Shown: in pieces, positions 30,473-43,348 of the stretch
Layout of the letters: each line of letters opens with the position of its first letter
Numbering within the stretch: position 1 is the first letter of the stretch
Source of the DNA: Pomacea canaliculata
Taxonomy: Eukaryota; Mollusca; Gastropoda; Architaenioglossa; Ampullariidae
Length of the DNA stretch: 64,000 nucleotides
Reading direction: 5' to 3'
NCBI RefSeq assembly: GCF_003073045.1
Contig: NC_037599.1
Coordinates: 3,410,001-3,474,000, forward strand
Position numbers and translations under genes: made by a program
The notes under the pieces: generated by a model
The model's database searches: none
Seen by the model: only the letters and a program-made list of their open reading frames with translations
What the model was told of the DNA's origin: nothing

Positions 30473-31806
30473 AAAAAATAAGAAGTGTTAGGTTTTGGTG
30501 GGTATTGGATTTTTTACTTGTTTTTATTTGCCTTATCAAAATTAAATGTTGATAAGACAAAAGAGATAGGCATTGAGTTTAGGAAAATAAAATTTTGTTT
30601 TATTGTGTACCTGTTGAGACAGTTAACTCCTTTAGGTACGTAGGCTCTGTTTTTGATAGCAGGCTAAAATGGGATGTAAACATGATCAGCATGTGTACCT
30701 TCAATAGCTGAATAGTTTTTCAGACAGCACAGCAACATTGAGCTGTTTTTATCAGTCATTTATTGAAAGTCTTTCACTTTTTTCCTTCATATGCTGGTTT
30801 TACAGTTTTCTGTCCATGATATGAACAGTTTGAACCATACTGTCCATATTTTTCTAAGATAATTGGTGTTAAGCACAGAAATTTGGATTCCTTTTTATGA
30901 TCAGCAAATTGTCACAAAAGTTTACAGCATTTTGTCCATACCAGAACATATCCTAGCAGGAGAATTTGTTATATTGAGTTCAGGCAGGCAAACATACTAT
31001 GCCTATATGCAAAAGCAATAGGGACTTGAAATGGTTTACAACCTCTGCAGTCCACATGCTCAACCATAGATTATAGATTAATTGTCAGTTGTATGTGTGC
31101 ATGGGTGTGTGATATAGGTGTACCTTAAGAATGTTTTATATATAACAATGCACGTTCTTATAATGCACCACTCGCCTAATATTGTAACTAGCAGTTTTTT
31201 TTAAACTTTTGTAACAAAACACACTTCCCAAGTTATAATTGCCCATTAGGGTTAATCAAGTTGGACATTTGTCATTGTTAACTACTAAAGACATTGTATG
31301 ACATATGTGTGTTATGTATGTGAAAAACGTGAAATGCGTATGCAACCATGTGTCATATAACGTTATATGCATATGCTCTAGTACTACATGGCTCTTGAAA
31401 AATCTTCAGTCCCAGGAAAATTTCTGGCTCCCACCCATGTTAATGGTCGAGCGTCTGTTATCCGGGGTTACAATTCCTATACATAGGACGAGAAAAAAAA
31501 AAACACAAAGACGTTCAACTAAACATCTCGACCAATTAATGTCCTGTCGCGTAGAAAGGATAAAGGCCATCACTAACAGCTGTTGCTGAAAGATTTTTTT
31601 TTAATCTGTCATCCAGGTGTATTTTTATGCAAAACGGCAATTGAAAGAGCGCAAAACTAACACTTTTTTTAGTTTGTTTCACGATTCAAAGGTGGTTCTA
31701 TGTTGATCTTTACAAAGTTGTGTTCCAGTAGCTGTTAATGTCGAATGCTTGTAAGCGCGAGTTCATTCATGAGCTTCTATTTTACTGCCGACTGGTGGAT
31801 TTAGAC
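30473..31806. other. Intergenic DNA, no feature recognised
   Basis: AT-rich, with no conserved coding block, no RNA gene and no clear transposon ends on either strand. Short open frames (such as 31305-31589) show no recognisable protein features. Confidence 0.5.
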
Positions 31807-32017
31807 CAGACCTGGGCAAACGCCGGCCCGCCTCCTGTCTCTGACCGGCCCGCCCGCTGGCCGCCCACCAGTAAATATACTATATATACAGTATTGGTAA
31901 AACTGAGTTAACTATATTAGTCCGGCCCTCTAGAACCATCCCAGTTTCTCATCCGGCCCTCTAGAACCATTCCAGTTTCTCATCCGGCCCCTTGGGAAAA
32001 TTAATTGCCCACCCCTG
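31807..32017. mobile_element. hAT-type MITE with 8-bp target duplication
   Basis: Starts CAGACCTGGGCAAAC and ends AATTGCCCACCCCTG, imperfect inverted ends of the CAGGGGTGGGCAA hAT type. It is flanked by the exact 8-bp direct repeat ATTTAGAC (31799-31806 and 32018-32025), the hallmark of hAT insertion. The interior is GC-rich (GGCCCGCC words) and contains a direct tandem duplication of a 31-bp unit starting TCCGGCCCTCTAGAACC (about 31920-31981). Non-coding. Confidence 0.92.
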
Positions 32018-32206
32018 ATTTAGACGGTAAGCATGTTGCCAACCAAATCATCGGGTAAATGTCTAAAGCTGGAGCACACCTTGTTATTCAGTCGACACTA
32101 ACACGTCCAAAGGTGATTAGACCGCCTGTAGCCACAGGGTTGACGTGTGGCGGTGAGGATATCTCTTATCGTCTATCTTAAACTGAGGGACGCAAGTGAA
32201 AAAACT

Positions 32207-32226
32207 TGTGGCCAGTCATTTGATGT
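32207..32226 (+). promoter_or_regulatory. Proximal promoter block of the first CIB gene
   Basis: TGTGGCCAGTCATTTGATGT, 37 bp upstream of the ATG. It differs at two positions from the block in front of the second CIB gene (37583-37602), where it contains an intact CCAAT word. Conservation between duplicated promoters suggests a regulatory site. Confidence 0.55.
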
Positions 32227-32262
32227 CAGCGTTAGATAAACCTCATCGTTTACCGTCTCAAG

Positions 32263-35200
32263 ATGGGGCTGTCACATAGCGCATTTTCGATGCAGGAACT
32301 CAACGACTATGAGGTAAAAACGAAGAAGAGGTAATCAAACTTGGGGATGCTTTTGTCTCTTATTGCAGTGCATCACCTCTCTCTCTCTCTGTGCACATCG
32401 ACTAGATCGTATCTATATGTGTGGGTCTGTGTGTTGTTGGTGGTATATATATGTATGGATGTGTGTACTGTGTATATATATACACACACAGAGAAAGAGA
32501 ACTGCTGTTTGGAACTTTGCAACAATTCATGTAATAGCGGCCTTAATAAAATACGAGTTATATGAGAGGTATTTCTGGCTAAACATGTTGAACCAACAAA
32601 ATCATAAATCCACACAATCTGTATCACAGATGGGACTTCTTGGTGTCAAAAGAACAGATCAGATTTGTAGAAATATAGAAATGTTTGTTTTCTGGAGGAC
32701 TGGCTAGTAGTGCCTGATAATCAGCATGTAATCCAAATGCTGCCTTCGGAATGGTTTTATGTATTAACTGCATGATGTGTAAGAATTTCCATAACATGTG
32801 AAATCTGTTGACAGACCTTGACATACCTGACAAAAAAGGAAATATTACAGTGAGTACTTTTTTCTCTCTCTTAGATGTGCATATATTTCTTGCAGTATTC
32901 ACCAGTAAGGTATTCTGTAGTGACAAAACTGATGGGCATTAAGCAGACAAATCTTAGTTTAAGTAGCATTTATTTGTGGCAATTTATTAATGACTTAGTA
33001 GTTTAGTTCCATCACTGTTTACAACACTGAAATGCGAATAAGAGGCAAATTTAATTGAACATTTATATTACACAGCATCACAGCCTATAGTAGGCTGCAC
33101 TTTCTGCACTAACCAACCAATGATAAGAATAGACAAAATAAAATAAAAAAAACCTAGCTAACAATGATCTGCTATAATACCCAAAACACTTCACCACTAA
33201 GACATTATAATCACCAGACTTAAAAATAATGAGCAAGAAATAATAATAACAATAAAAAATTAGCATGCAAGAATATTTAACTAATTAAAACTAATATGTA
33301 TCATCCATATCATAGACTAAACCCATTCACTTCAATATGAAAAATCAGAAGAAACAGTTTAAGTGAACTTCATTCATTTATTTCAGTGTGCATGAAAGGT
33401 TTTCAAATTTGAATCCATCAGCGGTTAAGCAAAATAAAAATGCCAAACTCCCATTTGAAACCGTGTCAGAACTGAAGGTATGTGGGTAAGAAGACTTTTT
33501 AATAGATTAGCATATAGCACATGCATTACCACCTTGTAAACAAGTTCTAGTTTTTTTCCGTATGCCCATCTTTTTATTACACTTGGAGAGTTGTTCTGGA
33601 CTTGAATTCACTGGTCTCTTGAAGTGCCTCCACATCCCCATACAGTTTGCTCGATAGGGAAACTGGTCTTGGATATATCTTAAACAGACATTGGAGGCTT
33701 TTGCAGGATGTGTTCTGTTGTCCACAGTGGCATGAGGGATGGCACAAGCTGGAGTTTTGTGTTCAGATGATGATTTAATTTGTTGTGCCCAGTTCTGAGC
33801 CTACATTTGTCACTTGTTGTCGGGACAGCTGATGTTAACTATCAGGTGGTTCTGATAGTCTATAGCAGGGGTGGGCAAATAGCGGCCCGCGGGCCGCATG
33901 CGGCCCGCCAAGTGGTTCTCTGCGGCCCGCAGAAGCCCTTTGGCAACACATAAAAAATATTACCGAAAACAAGTTACGCTTAGTCCCTTCCCATGCCTGC
34001 TGCGTACGTAATGGCCAGCCTTGATGCACCTGATGAATTACAACTTGAACTGATACACCTTCAATCAGATCATGCATTGAAGGAAAGGTTTTATTCCCTG
34101 TCACTGGTTGAGTTTTATAAGTTGCCTCTCCAACAAATCATTTCCTTGTTTAAGAGTATTTGCTGCCCAGCTATTTTCAATATTTGGTTCAAGTTACATC
34201 TGTGAGCAAAGTTTTTCCTGCATGAATATAAACAAGTCAAAGAACAGGTCATTGCTTTCAGATGCAAACTTGCAGTCAGTTATGAGAGTATCTACCAGTA
34301 ATTTTGAGCCAAATTTTAAAAGAATTGTTCAGCAAAATTGTATTCAAAAACATTTTTCTCATTAAATTGTGTGTGCTTAATTGTTCATTCTGGTTTTATA
34401 TTTATTCCTACAGTGTTACATATTTCATGTGCTCATTATTAAATAAATGCGTTTGTTTACAATTTGGCGATTTTACGTCGTTTTTGTATTCAATTACAAG
34501 GTGCGGCCCTCGGACTAGTCATGACCCAGCAATGCGGCCCTCGCAACAAAAAAGTTTGCCCACCCCTGGTCTATAGAGATCAGATTCTCTGCCTTCATCA
34601 TGCACATTTAGATGTGAAGCATATTGCACTGGCAAGTTAAAACCAGCAGCAACACTTGATAACAAGTGTGTCATATTCTTCAAATAAGTGTTTTCCAAAT
34701 TTTTTAGATTGTCACCATGCATATCAATAAATAAATTGGACATGTTTAGATAGATACATAGTTGACAATAAAATCACATTCGAACAAGTTTGCAGAGAAA
34801 TCATCGAAATAGAGTCCATTATCCACAGTCACCAAAATAACTATTTTATTGTCTGACCCAAAATTTTGTAAAAATGAAAAAAATTTGTTTTGCAGCTAAA
34901 TCCATTCAATGACCAGATCATGAAAGTGTTTTCTGTGAGTGGTGATGGCATTACTTTTGAAGACTTTCTGGACATGATGTCAGTCTTTAGTGACAGAGCT
35001 CCTCAGTCAGTTAAAGCAGAATATGCATTCAGAATTTATGGTTAGTGGACAAAAATCAGTTTAATATTTGATATGAAGATTAATATTTGATATCATTTGA
35101 ATTGCTAAAATATATTAACAGGCAACAATTCACATGGTAGTGGAAATATTCTTGATCAGATAAAACATTTATATCAGATAAAGAGATTAGATTGAAATAA

Positions 35201-36251
35201 ATACTTGGTGCACAAAAGAAAATTAGGAAATATTTCAACATTTTGTGTAATCTGCTTGTTTGCTTTGATAAAACTAATGGAATGATTAATCAAACAGTTT
35301 ATTTATATGCATCAGTATATTACAGTATTATTAAGAAATTCCATCCTTTGAGTTGCTTATTGATGAGATATTGATTTTTGAATTTGGTGCTAGACTTTGA
35401 CGAGGATGATATGATTTCACAAAATGATCTGAAGATGGTGATACAGAGACTTGCAGGAAAGAACTCCTTTAGTGAGGAGCAGATGCAACATATGATTGAC
35501 AATGTGAGTTCATTTACTAATACCTCTAGGTGTTGTAGAAATGTGCTTATGTGTATGCATGTGTTGCAGCTGGTTTATAAGAGAAAGGCTGTTATTCTTT
35601 TACTGTGTAAAAGCATTGAAATATTACAGGGAATGACCTTGTCATACAATAATGCCACCTTACATATTTTTTGCAATTTTTTGGACAGATTTTGAAAGAG
35701 GCAGATCTAGATGGTGATAAAAAGCTGTCATTTGCAGAGTTTGAGCATGCTATCTTCAAGGCTCCAGACTTTGTTAAGTGAGTCGTCCTTTAGGCAGTGT
35801 AATTTATTTCCAAAAATTTCAGTGTTATTGCCACATTTAAAAAAATAATACTTGGACTGTTGAGTAGTCATTTCATCTTCAAACTGACACAACAGCCTGA
35901 ATCATGCACGAACTTTACATGTCCATAGTATGAACCATATAGAGATCATCTACTTAAACTTTAGATGCCTTCAATTTCTTGGCACAGTTCTTACTGCTGA
36001 AAAGAGCACTTGTTAAACAAACAATTAACTCGCTTTGCCTATCCAACTTCTGCACACCAGATAACTGAGCTCACACTATTTCTTGCTGTTGGAGTTGAGA
36101 AAAATAGAAAGACAATAGTGAATGAAAGGCCTCCCTCTATCCATCCAATTCAGAATGGCAGAATGCATGCCTGTTCTTCAAATATTTCATCAGCTACACT
36201 TGGTGAGCTTTCTCTTCCGTTTGTTTCAGTTCATTTAGGATCCAACTGTAA
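32263..36251 (+). CDS. CIB1: Calcium and integrin-binding protein 1-like, tandem copy A, 7 exons
   Basis: Small EF-hand calcium sensor of the CIB family, which binds integrin tails and kinases at the membrane. Exons: 32263-32313, 32815-32849, 33387-33477, 34896-35040, 35394-35503, 35689-35777, 36230-36251, giving 180 aa with consistent phases. The N-terminus MGLSHS fits N-myristoylation (Gly2, Ser6). Blocks [29 protein letters not shown] and YAFRIY are family-typical. Two C-terminal EF-hand loops are visible: [12 protein letters not shown] (Asp at position 12) and [12 protein letters not shown] (Glu at 12). The end is SFRIQL. Compared with copy B it lacks three residues (QLP) before ELK in exon 3. 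Intron 3 carries a 703-bp hAT element. Likely polyadenylation signal AATAAA at 36679-36684. Confidence 0.92.
33866..34568 (+). mobile_element. Internally deleted hAT transposon with transposase C-terminal remnant
   Basis: Ends CAGGGGTGGGCAAA and TTTGCCCACCCCTG are perfect 14-bp inverted repeats, flanked by the 8-bp duplication GTCTATAG (33858-33865 and 34569-34576). Inside, in two plus-strand frames with one frame change near 34130, are [19 protein letters not shown] and [17 protein letters not shown], then [18 protein letters not shown]. This is the C-terminal dimerisation region of hAT transposases of the GTF2IRD2/ZBED5-like group. The N-terminal part, with the catalytic domain, is missing, so it is non-autonomous. 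The clean target duplication argues for fairly recent insertion. Confidence 0.9.
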
Positions 36252-37079
36252 GAAGGAGTTGTCAGCAACAGAGGGAAAAGGAATCTACAATCCTGACTAA
36301 CAGCTGTAAATTAAGTTTCTGCGATTATGCAGAATAAGGTGTTCATGCTCCTTTGTTTTCCTGTTTTGGCATCCTTTGCTTTGTATACCTCAAGACCCTA
36401 CCTTATGAAGACTGCTCTTTTCATTGAATCAAATTAGCATAACATATTATTACTCAAAATCTAAAAAGAGTTATATGTTGTATCATTGAAATAATCTGGA
36501 AATGGGATACAAGCTATATTCTGCATGTTATTGTTTCAAAGTAACCTATTTTTATGACAAATTTTGTATCATAGCTGGGATATGAAAACCAGCAGAAAAG
36601 GAAGAGATTTGATGCTGTTAACTTCATAGTATTCGGTTCTCAAGAACTTTACTGCAAGAAATACTCATGTGCCTCAATAATAAAAAAAATTGTCCTTTTT
36701 TTTTAAATGGTGTGTTTGCAATATATATTTTGAGACTGTAACATGAAATCCATGTTTAAAGATAGTTACATTTATTATTACTGCACGGATATTTGCACGC
36801 TTACCATGCAGCTCTGACCTAGACTTATGAATAGGGGAATTTCAAACAGTCGATCGTCTAAAAGGCTTTAATGAGTGGCGACATGTCGATTGCACACTGA
36901 TACAGACAAGAAAATCTGCAGCAGCTTCCTCTGGTCTTGTTTTGATATTTGTTCTAAAACTCCAGTTATCACAACTTCTAGCACCTAGCCGGACTATTCA
37001 CCCTATTCACAGCGCCCCGCATTTTCCTCAAATAGCAATAAATAAGCCTAGGGTTAGTGCTTAAATTTTCAGTTAAGAA

Positions 37080-37330
37080 AATAGAGCGAGACTCAGTCGG
37101 CGGGGTAAAGCAGCACAGCAGAGGGATTGATTAGAAACATATGAGACTGGATGCATGATAAAAGGGATTTTGTGCACAGAACAATTAACAGAATGCGGCC
37201 AAATACTGAGCCTTGGGGGACCCCACAAAAATGGGGAGCAGGTCGAGATGTTTGACCGTCGACGAACACAATTAATCTAGGTCCTGTCAGTTAGATAGGT
37301 GTTCATGACTTGGCAAATGCAATAAATCTG
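37080..37330 (-). mobile_element. LINE reverse transcriptase fragment (CR1-like)
   Basis: Reading the minus strand around 37235-37200 gives GVPQGSVFGR, the reverse transcriptase motif GVPQGSVLGP, followed by decayed sequence resembling the downstream HLYADD region. Only a few hundred bases remain, about 400 bp upstream of CIB copy B. Confidence 0.6.
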
Positions 37331-37582
37331 AAAGAACTTCAAAGTGGAGAAAAAAAAAAAAACCAAGTAAGGATTCATGCATGACATAAATTAATTGGTG
37401 AATGTTATAACTGGTTCACTTTTTATATGGTAGGGGTTACAGCATTTGTGTTTTGCCTAGGGCGCAGCATAGTCTAGCATCGACCGTGTTCGCATAGAGA
37501 GATAAATCGTAGTAAGTCAGAACAAACGAACAGGTAGGTGTGGCTCAACACGAGCGGAGGTAACTCCGTGCATCTTACGACC

Positions 37583-37602
37583 TGCGGCCAATCATTTGAT
37601 GT
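37583..37602 (+). promoter_or_regulatory. CCAAT-containing proximal promoter block of the second CIB gene
   Basis: TGCGGCCAATCATTTGATGT, 41 bp upstream of the ATG, with an intact CCAAT word. Eighteen of twenty positions match the block ahead of CIB copy A at 32207-32226. Confidence 0.6.
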
Positions 37603-37642
37603 TTCCGCGCTGGAGAGCTTCTACTTCCTTGACAGACTCGCG

Positions 37643-40600
37643 ATGGGGTCGTCACAGAGTGTATTTTCGGAGCAGGAACTCGACGATTATCAGGTAAAAA
37701 CTGAGATAGAACGGCAAACTAAAATGGAGATACTTTTTATTTCTTGCGCCTCTCGACCTCTCTCAAAGACTTTAGGGCTTATCCTGTCTTTTTCGCTCGT
37801 TCCGTATCACACCCTATCACCCAACGGTATGTGAATCAGTCCGACTTTTCTTGACACTTGTATTTCTTTCGAGACAGTCAGTTTTAGTGATACGTATCTC
37901 ACAGTGAAAGTAATCATCAAAAACAATAGAGCTAGACTTGTTGAAATAGTCTTTTTTTAATTAATTGAAACTGTTCAATGAGAGTTATGCTTAGGTCGTA
38001 GATATGTTTGTGCTTATTATTATATGTTAGAAAAGTTCTTTCCAAGCACTTGTGTAGAATTCTATGCTTGCATATAAAGAATCCTTATTAATCTTTATCA
38101 CGGAAGGAATCTTTAAATCCTTAGAAAGAATTTTCATTGAGGATGCATGAATCAATTTAATGTTTCGATGTAAATAGGATCACTTGGGAAATTCTGGATA
38201 TTAGGCATACTGTACTATAACTCAGTGGTTCTCAAAGTATTTCCGAATGCGGACCACTTTCCTAAAGTAAAAAAATACGGCGGACCACCAAGGCCTAAAA
38301 TCACTCTGTATTGTGAATTTCACATTTAAATTGCCGCATTTGTTTCATTACAGTTCAAAACTAAATATACTTTTGTGACAGTAGTATAGTAATAAGTTTA
38401 CATAAAATTACAAATAAAATAAAAATAAGGAAGTGCAGTGCATTACTAAGGGTAACAGTTGATGTGGTTAAGTGATACAATGCTGGCTTTGTGACATTAA
38501 GATTTAGTTATTAAGTGAGCATTTTATGCAAACAAGCAGTTGGGCATCGATATCCATACAGGACTAATAAGCGTATCTGGCAATTTAAACATCACTTTGC
38601 TGACATATGTTGACTGTCAGCCATGGACCACCTGACTTATGCGTGCGGCCCACAAGTGGGAACCACTGTATAACTAAAGGACTGCCAAGTAACTTAAGTA
38701 GAAGTGTATATATATATTATAATTCCCAATCACAACTGCACTGTAGCAAATAAAGACGAATAGAGCCAAATGTGTTTTAGATATAAACATACAATGAGAG
38801 TGTATTACTGGTGCTTGAAATTTATCCATAAACCATGAAAATAATTTGTTGGCAGACCTTGACATACCTGACAAAGAAGGAAATATTACAGTAAGTGTTT
38901 TTTTTTTTTAATCTCAGAAATACATGTTAGGATCATATCTCTTAGAAACCAGGCAGGTACCTTTTGTGATATGGGACAGTAAATTAACATTTTTATTAGC
39001 ACTTTATAAGTAACTATAATTATCAATAGGTTAAAAATAGCAACGAAGTAATTATTCAAGAAATATGTTGTAAATGAAAAAAAAGTGTATCTTTCGTTTG
39101 TATTCAAGAATTTTTAAGCACATGGGTTTGAAACGTAGAGATACCACTTGTTTTGTCTTTTTAATTTGAAGGAATTAATTTCCAAAATCTGAAAATCTAA
39201 AAACTCCTTCCATTTAAGAAACAAGCCTTCAACCAAAATTAATATTTGCAATGAACAAAACCATCTACAAATTTAAATTTGTTGATGAAAAAATTTAAAA
39301 AAGACTAGATCATTAAGATAATGTAACAAACCAGAAAAACAGGTAAAGTGAATTTTATTTATTTGTTTCAGTGTTCATAAAAGGTTTTCAAACTTGAACT
39401 CATCAGAGGTTAAACGAGATAAAAATGCCAAACTCCGGTTTGAAATCATTTCACAGCTGCCAGAACTGAAGGTATGAGGGTATGAAGACCTTTGAATAGA
39501 TAAGCAGAGCCATTGTTTTGCAGCATTGTTAGAGAGAAGTTCCAACCATTTTTATTTTGGATCGCATTTCTCTGTGATTTTTGTTTATGAACAGTTTAAA
39601 AAAACTGGTACACTTATTTATGTTCTAATTCTGATAGCTACAGCACCGCTTCAGTAATAGCAAAAATCAGAAGAGGTAGAATGCAGGTTGTCTTGCCAAT
39701 GGCACACATGCTACACAGGTTACAACCTCTGAAATACTACAGTAGTTTGACCAAAGAAAAAAAAAATTATAGGCATTTGATATAATAAATGGATGAGGTT
39801 GAAAGCCTTTTGTTATTCAGAAAGGGAAGATCTTAATCTTTCTGAAAAATTATGAAATACGAGATCTCAGTGTCATACTGGTCTATGAAAACTAGGTTTA
39901 TGTGTGAACGTTACATACTGAAATTGAGTTATATTTGCTTGAGTTTGTATATTTGAGTTCTAAAATAAATTTCATCATTTATAACCATTTTAAACATTTA
40001 GTACTTTATTGCCTGATTAAAAACCCTGAAAAGCTTCGTTTATTTTGCAGGTAAATCCATTTAAGGACCAGATCATGAAAGTATTTTCATCAAGTGGTGA
40101 CGGCATTACTTTTGAAGACTTTCTAGACATGATGTCAGTTTTTAGCGACAGTGCCCCAAAACCAGTCAAGGTGGAATATGCTTTCAGAATCTATGGTAGG
40201 TAGGAGGAGGAGATTTAATGAATCAGTGGAATAAATTCAGGAAGCATTTTGATTGTATCGTTATGTAATTAGTGTCAGTTTGAAAGACATTTCATATTGT
40301 ATTTGATTTACACAAAACTGATGATGGTGATTTCTGATTTTAATGCTAGACTTTGATGGGGATGACATGATTTCAAGCAGTGACCTAAAGACAGTGATCA
40401 CGAGACTTACAGGAGAAAACTCACTGAATGATGAGGAGATGCAGCAATTGATTGACAGTGTGAGTTCTTTCACTAGGACCTCTAAGTGTACTCATAAAGA
40501 TGAATTTTGGAATGAAAATGAAGTAGAAGGCAGAGGCAGTTTATGTATCTGTGTATTGTAATTTGCTGAACTAAAGCTATTGTGTTATTAATATTATACA

Positions 40601-41129
40601 CTCATATTGATTGCAGACTCTAGAATTTGGTCATAATAGTTTTCCTTAGAGAATGAGTGAAATATTTTGTTTGGAGAACTTTTATGAATATTCCTTATGT
40701 GTTATTCTTCATGAGTTAATGGTGAAATGTTGCAAGGAATATAATTAGCATGCAGTTATGTTGCTTTAAGCAATTTTATAATTTCTTGTTTGGCAGATTT
40801 TGAAAGAGGCAGATTTGGACGATGACGCAATGCTGTCATTTGCAGAATTTGAGCATGTCATCTCCAAGGCCCCAGACTTTGCTAAGTGAGTTCATTACAT
40901 ACAGTGTTGGAAAACCCCAGTATTTTCTTTCTTTAAATAATATAGAGGTTCCATACTTAAGCTGTTGTCATTTTATCGCTGGCTGTTCCTAGTTATTGGA
41001 ATAATAAACATTAATCGAAGAGACTCAGCATAGAAGATGGCCACTACAACAGATTAGAGAGTATTTTTATAATCACTGGGTGAACTGTTTTCTTCTATTT
41101 GTTTCAGCTCATTCAGGATCCGATTGTAG
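37643..41129 (+). CDS. CIB1: Calcium and integrin-binding protein 1-like, tandem copy B, 7 exons
   Basis: Second copy of the CIB gene, 1.4 kb downstream of copy A on the same strand, with the same seven-exon structure and identical intron phases. Exons: 37643-37693, 38856-38890, 39372-39471, 40051-40195, 40350-40459, 40797-40885, 41108-41129, giving 183 aa (human CIB1 is 191). MGSSQS again fits N-myristoylation. EF-hand loops are [12 protein letters not shown] and [12 protein letters not shown]; as in CIB1 the third hand ends in Asp rather than Glu, often linked to magnesium binding. The C-terminus SFRIRL matches CIB1 SSFKIVL. It keeps QLPELK in exon 3, so it looks closer to the ancestral form than copy A. 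Confidence 0.93.
38223..38668. mobile_element. hAT-type MITE, CAGTGGTTCTC ends, 446 bp
   Basis: Begins CAGTGGTTCTCAAAGT with GCGGACCACTTT and ends with CGGCCCACAAGTGGGAACCACTG. The termini are imperfect inverted repeats of the Charlie-like hAT type. A 7-bp repeat TATAACT flanks it (38216-38222 and 38669-38675). It lies in intron 1 of CIB copy B. The interior is AT-rich with no coding capacity. Confidence 0.85.
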
Positions 41130-43348
41130 GCAACAACTAGGTAAAGAGGAATCAACATTCCTGACAATCAGCTGTGAAGTTTCTTTGCTCCTGGTTGATA
41201 TAGAGACTTCATTGTTCCTTTGATTTCTTGCCATCAACAACAAACCTTTTGGAAAACCTTTTTTTTTTTTTGCGGTGAATTAAATTGATGTAAGTACATT
41301 GATCAGGAATTTTCCCCAGAAGGGTTTCTTCTGTTTTAGAGGTCGTTGTAAGATGCAAGAAGACTTGCCTTAATCAGGAATGTGTTCATTTTTTGATAAG
41401 GTTCTAGTTACCAATTTAAAGAAATCTGTGCATATGTCACAAGTTCTTCGTGGTGTCCATCAGTGTCTGGAACTGTAGAATCATAATGGTAACTTTGCAG
41501 TATTTGAGAAATGTTGTGCCTTGTAAAAGTCTCCTTTATTTACAAGAAATATATTGAACTTTTAATATTTTTTGAGATTGTTTTGAAAATGACATTTATG
41601 TCTAAGTATTTTTACAATTTTTATGATTTTGGCAGTGCCATAAATTTAATAAGAAAATCTGAAAATTATGTTTCTGGGAGTACAATGGATCTATAGTAGT
41701 TATATAACTGATGCTTGACTGTGAATATGAATGTTAATTGTTCACCTGTTACACCAGTGAATTTTTCTCTACTTTGATTCCTTAGAGAAAACATGGAAAT
41801 CTCGTAATTTATACATGGTGTGTGCACATTTGGTGCGTATGTGTGAGAGAGAAAATGCATATACAGTTTACATTGATTCAGTAAACAGTAGGAACTAATT
41901 TTTTGTTAGTCCTATGTGGTGTGTGTGTGTGTGTGCAGGGTGTGTAAGAGAAAAAATGCATGACGTATAGTTAAAAATATGGTAGTACCTAATTTCTCGT
42001 TAGTCTTGTTAGTGTGGTCACCAAATATAGTATTTATAAAGGGCATGAATTTTGCATGAATTTTGGATACGTTTGTAGAAGCTTTAAGATCTTAAAATGT
42101 TTAAAGTTTAAGGCATGTTTAAGTTCTATTAAAACTTTTAAACATTTTTCTGTTGATGCAGACACATATGATCTACAAAAGCCTATAGTTGTAAAATAAA
42201 ACACCTAGTACCTTTACAAATGCTAGCGATCTAAGCAGACAGCTATAAATGAAACTGTAAAACATGCCACACTGTAACACAGTTTCTAGAAGTTTTATGA
42301 AAAGCAGGAATGGAATGTTTGTAAAGAGATGGTATTTATATTTGATACTGGTGAATAATTGTAATTAAGTCACAATAAACAATGACACGAGAGGCATATT
42401 TGTCAAACAATCAGAAAACTGTAAGTCTATATAAAACACTGAAAGATCTGAATCCCTTCCTCCATCATCATAACATATTCTAAACTTAAAATAACAATGG
42501 CATAAAAATGACAGTTACTTTTGTGCTTTATTAAAAGAAATCTCTAAACACAGTGTAACCCAATAAGGATGTGACATGATTATTAGTTGATTGCCCCTTT
42601 TTTTTTGTTGCTGTTTCCTAGCAAAGTAAGTTACAAAATAGGAGGACAACTTTTCATCAGTTACTTTTTAAAACTATCAAACTTTCCTGTTTTTTTAAAA
42701 TAATTTTTATGATGTGTTTAATGTGACTAATCGTTATTATACCTGGAAAAAACTTAGTAAAGTTAAATCATATTTTATTTAAAACGTTACATAAATACCT
42801 ATGCCCGTCTTTTGTTCACAAAAAGGATGGAAAGATCGACATGGTCAGTAGTAGAACTGGATGGACCCCTTGTATTAAAATGTAGTTTAGACTGGGTTGT
42901 AAATAACATTTGAAAAATGTTTAGATCATTTATGATGACACAGGCACTTTCAAGTGAGCTGATCACAAAATTGCATGGAGCTATAAATTCTAAAAGAATT
43001 TTAAGTCACAGAATATATAGGCTTAATAAATTATGTCCCTTTATCTGCCTCAGTGTGCATCTTTATTAAATACTTGCATTTCTCTTACATGCACTATTGC
43101 CTGTTTTTGGAATGATTGAATTAAGAAAGGATGCAAGCAATATTAAACAAAACTCAAAGCCAGTCAACAAAGTCCAGTAAAACTGAAGGCATTATTCAGC
43201 ACACAAGTAGATGGGTTTTTAGGTTTGCATAATTTTCTTCTAACCATTCCCCAAGTAGAAAGACTAATCAGTTTAAAATACTTCATAGGTCTTCACTCTT
43301 TGAAAAGAGTCCTTTTGAAAAAAAATAATCAAGAATCAGAAGCCAAAG
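41130..43348. other. Intergenic DNA between converging CIB copy B and CIMIP2C
   Basis: AT-rich sequence that presumably holds both 3' UTRs. A minus-strand AATAAA at 43067-43062, about 280 bases past the CIMIP2C stop, is a good polyadenylation signal for that gene; a plus-strand AATAAA near 42195 could serve CIB copy B. A GT microsatellite lies near 41920-41936. No other gene seen. Confidence 0.5.
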
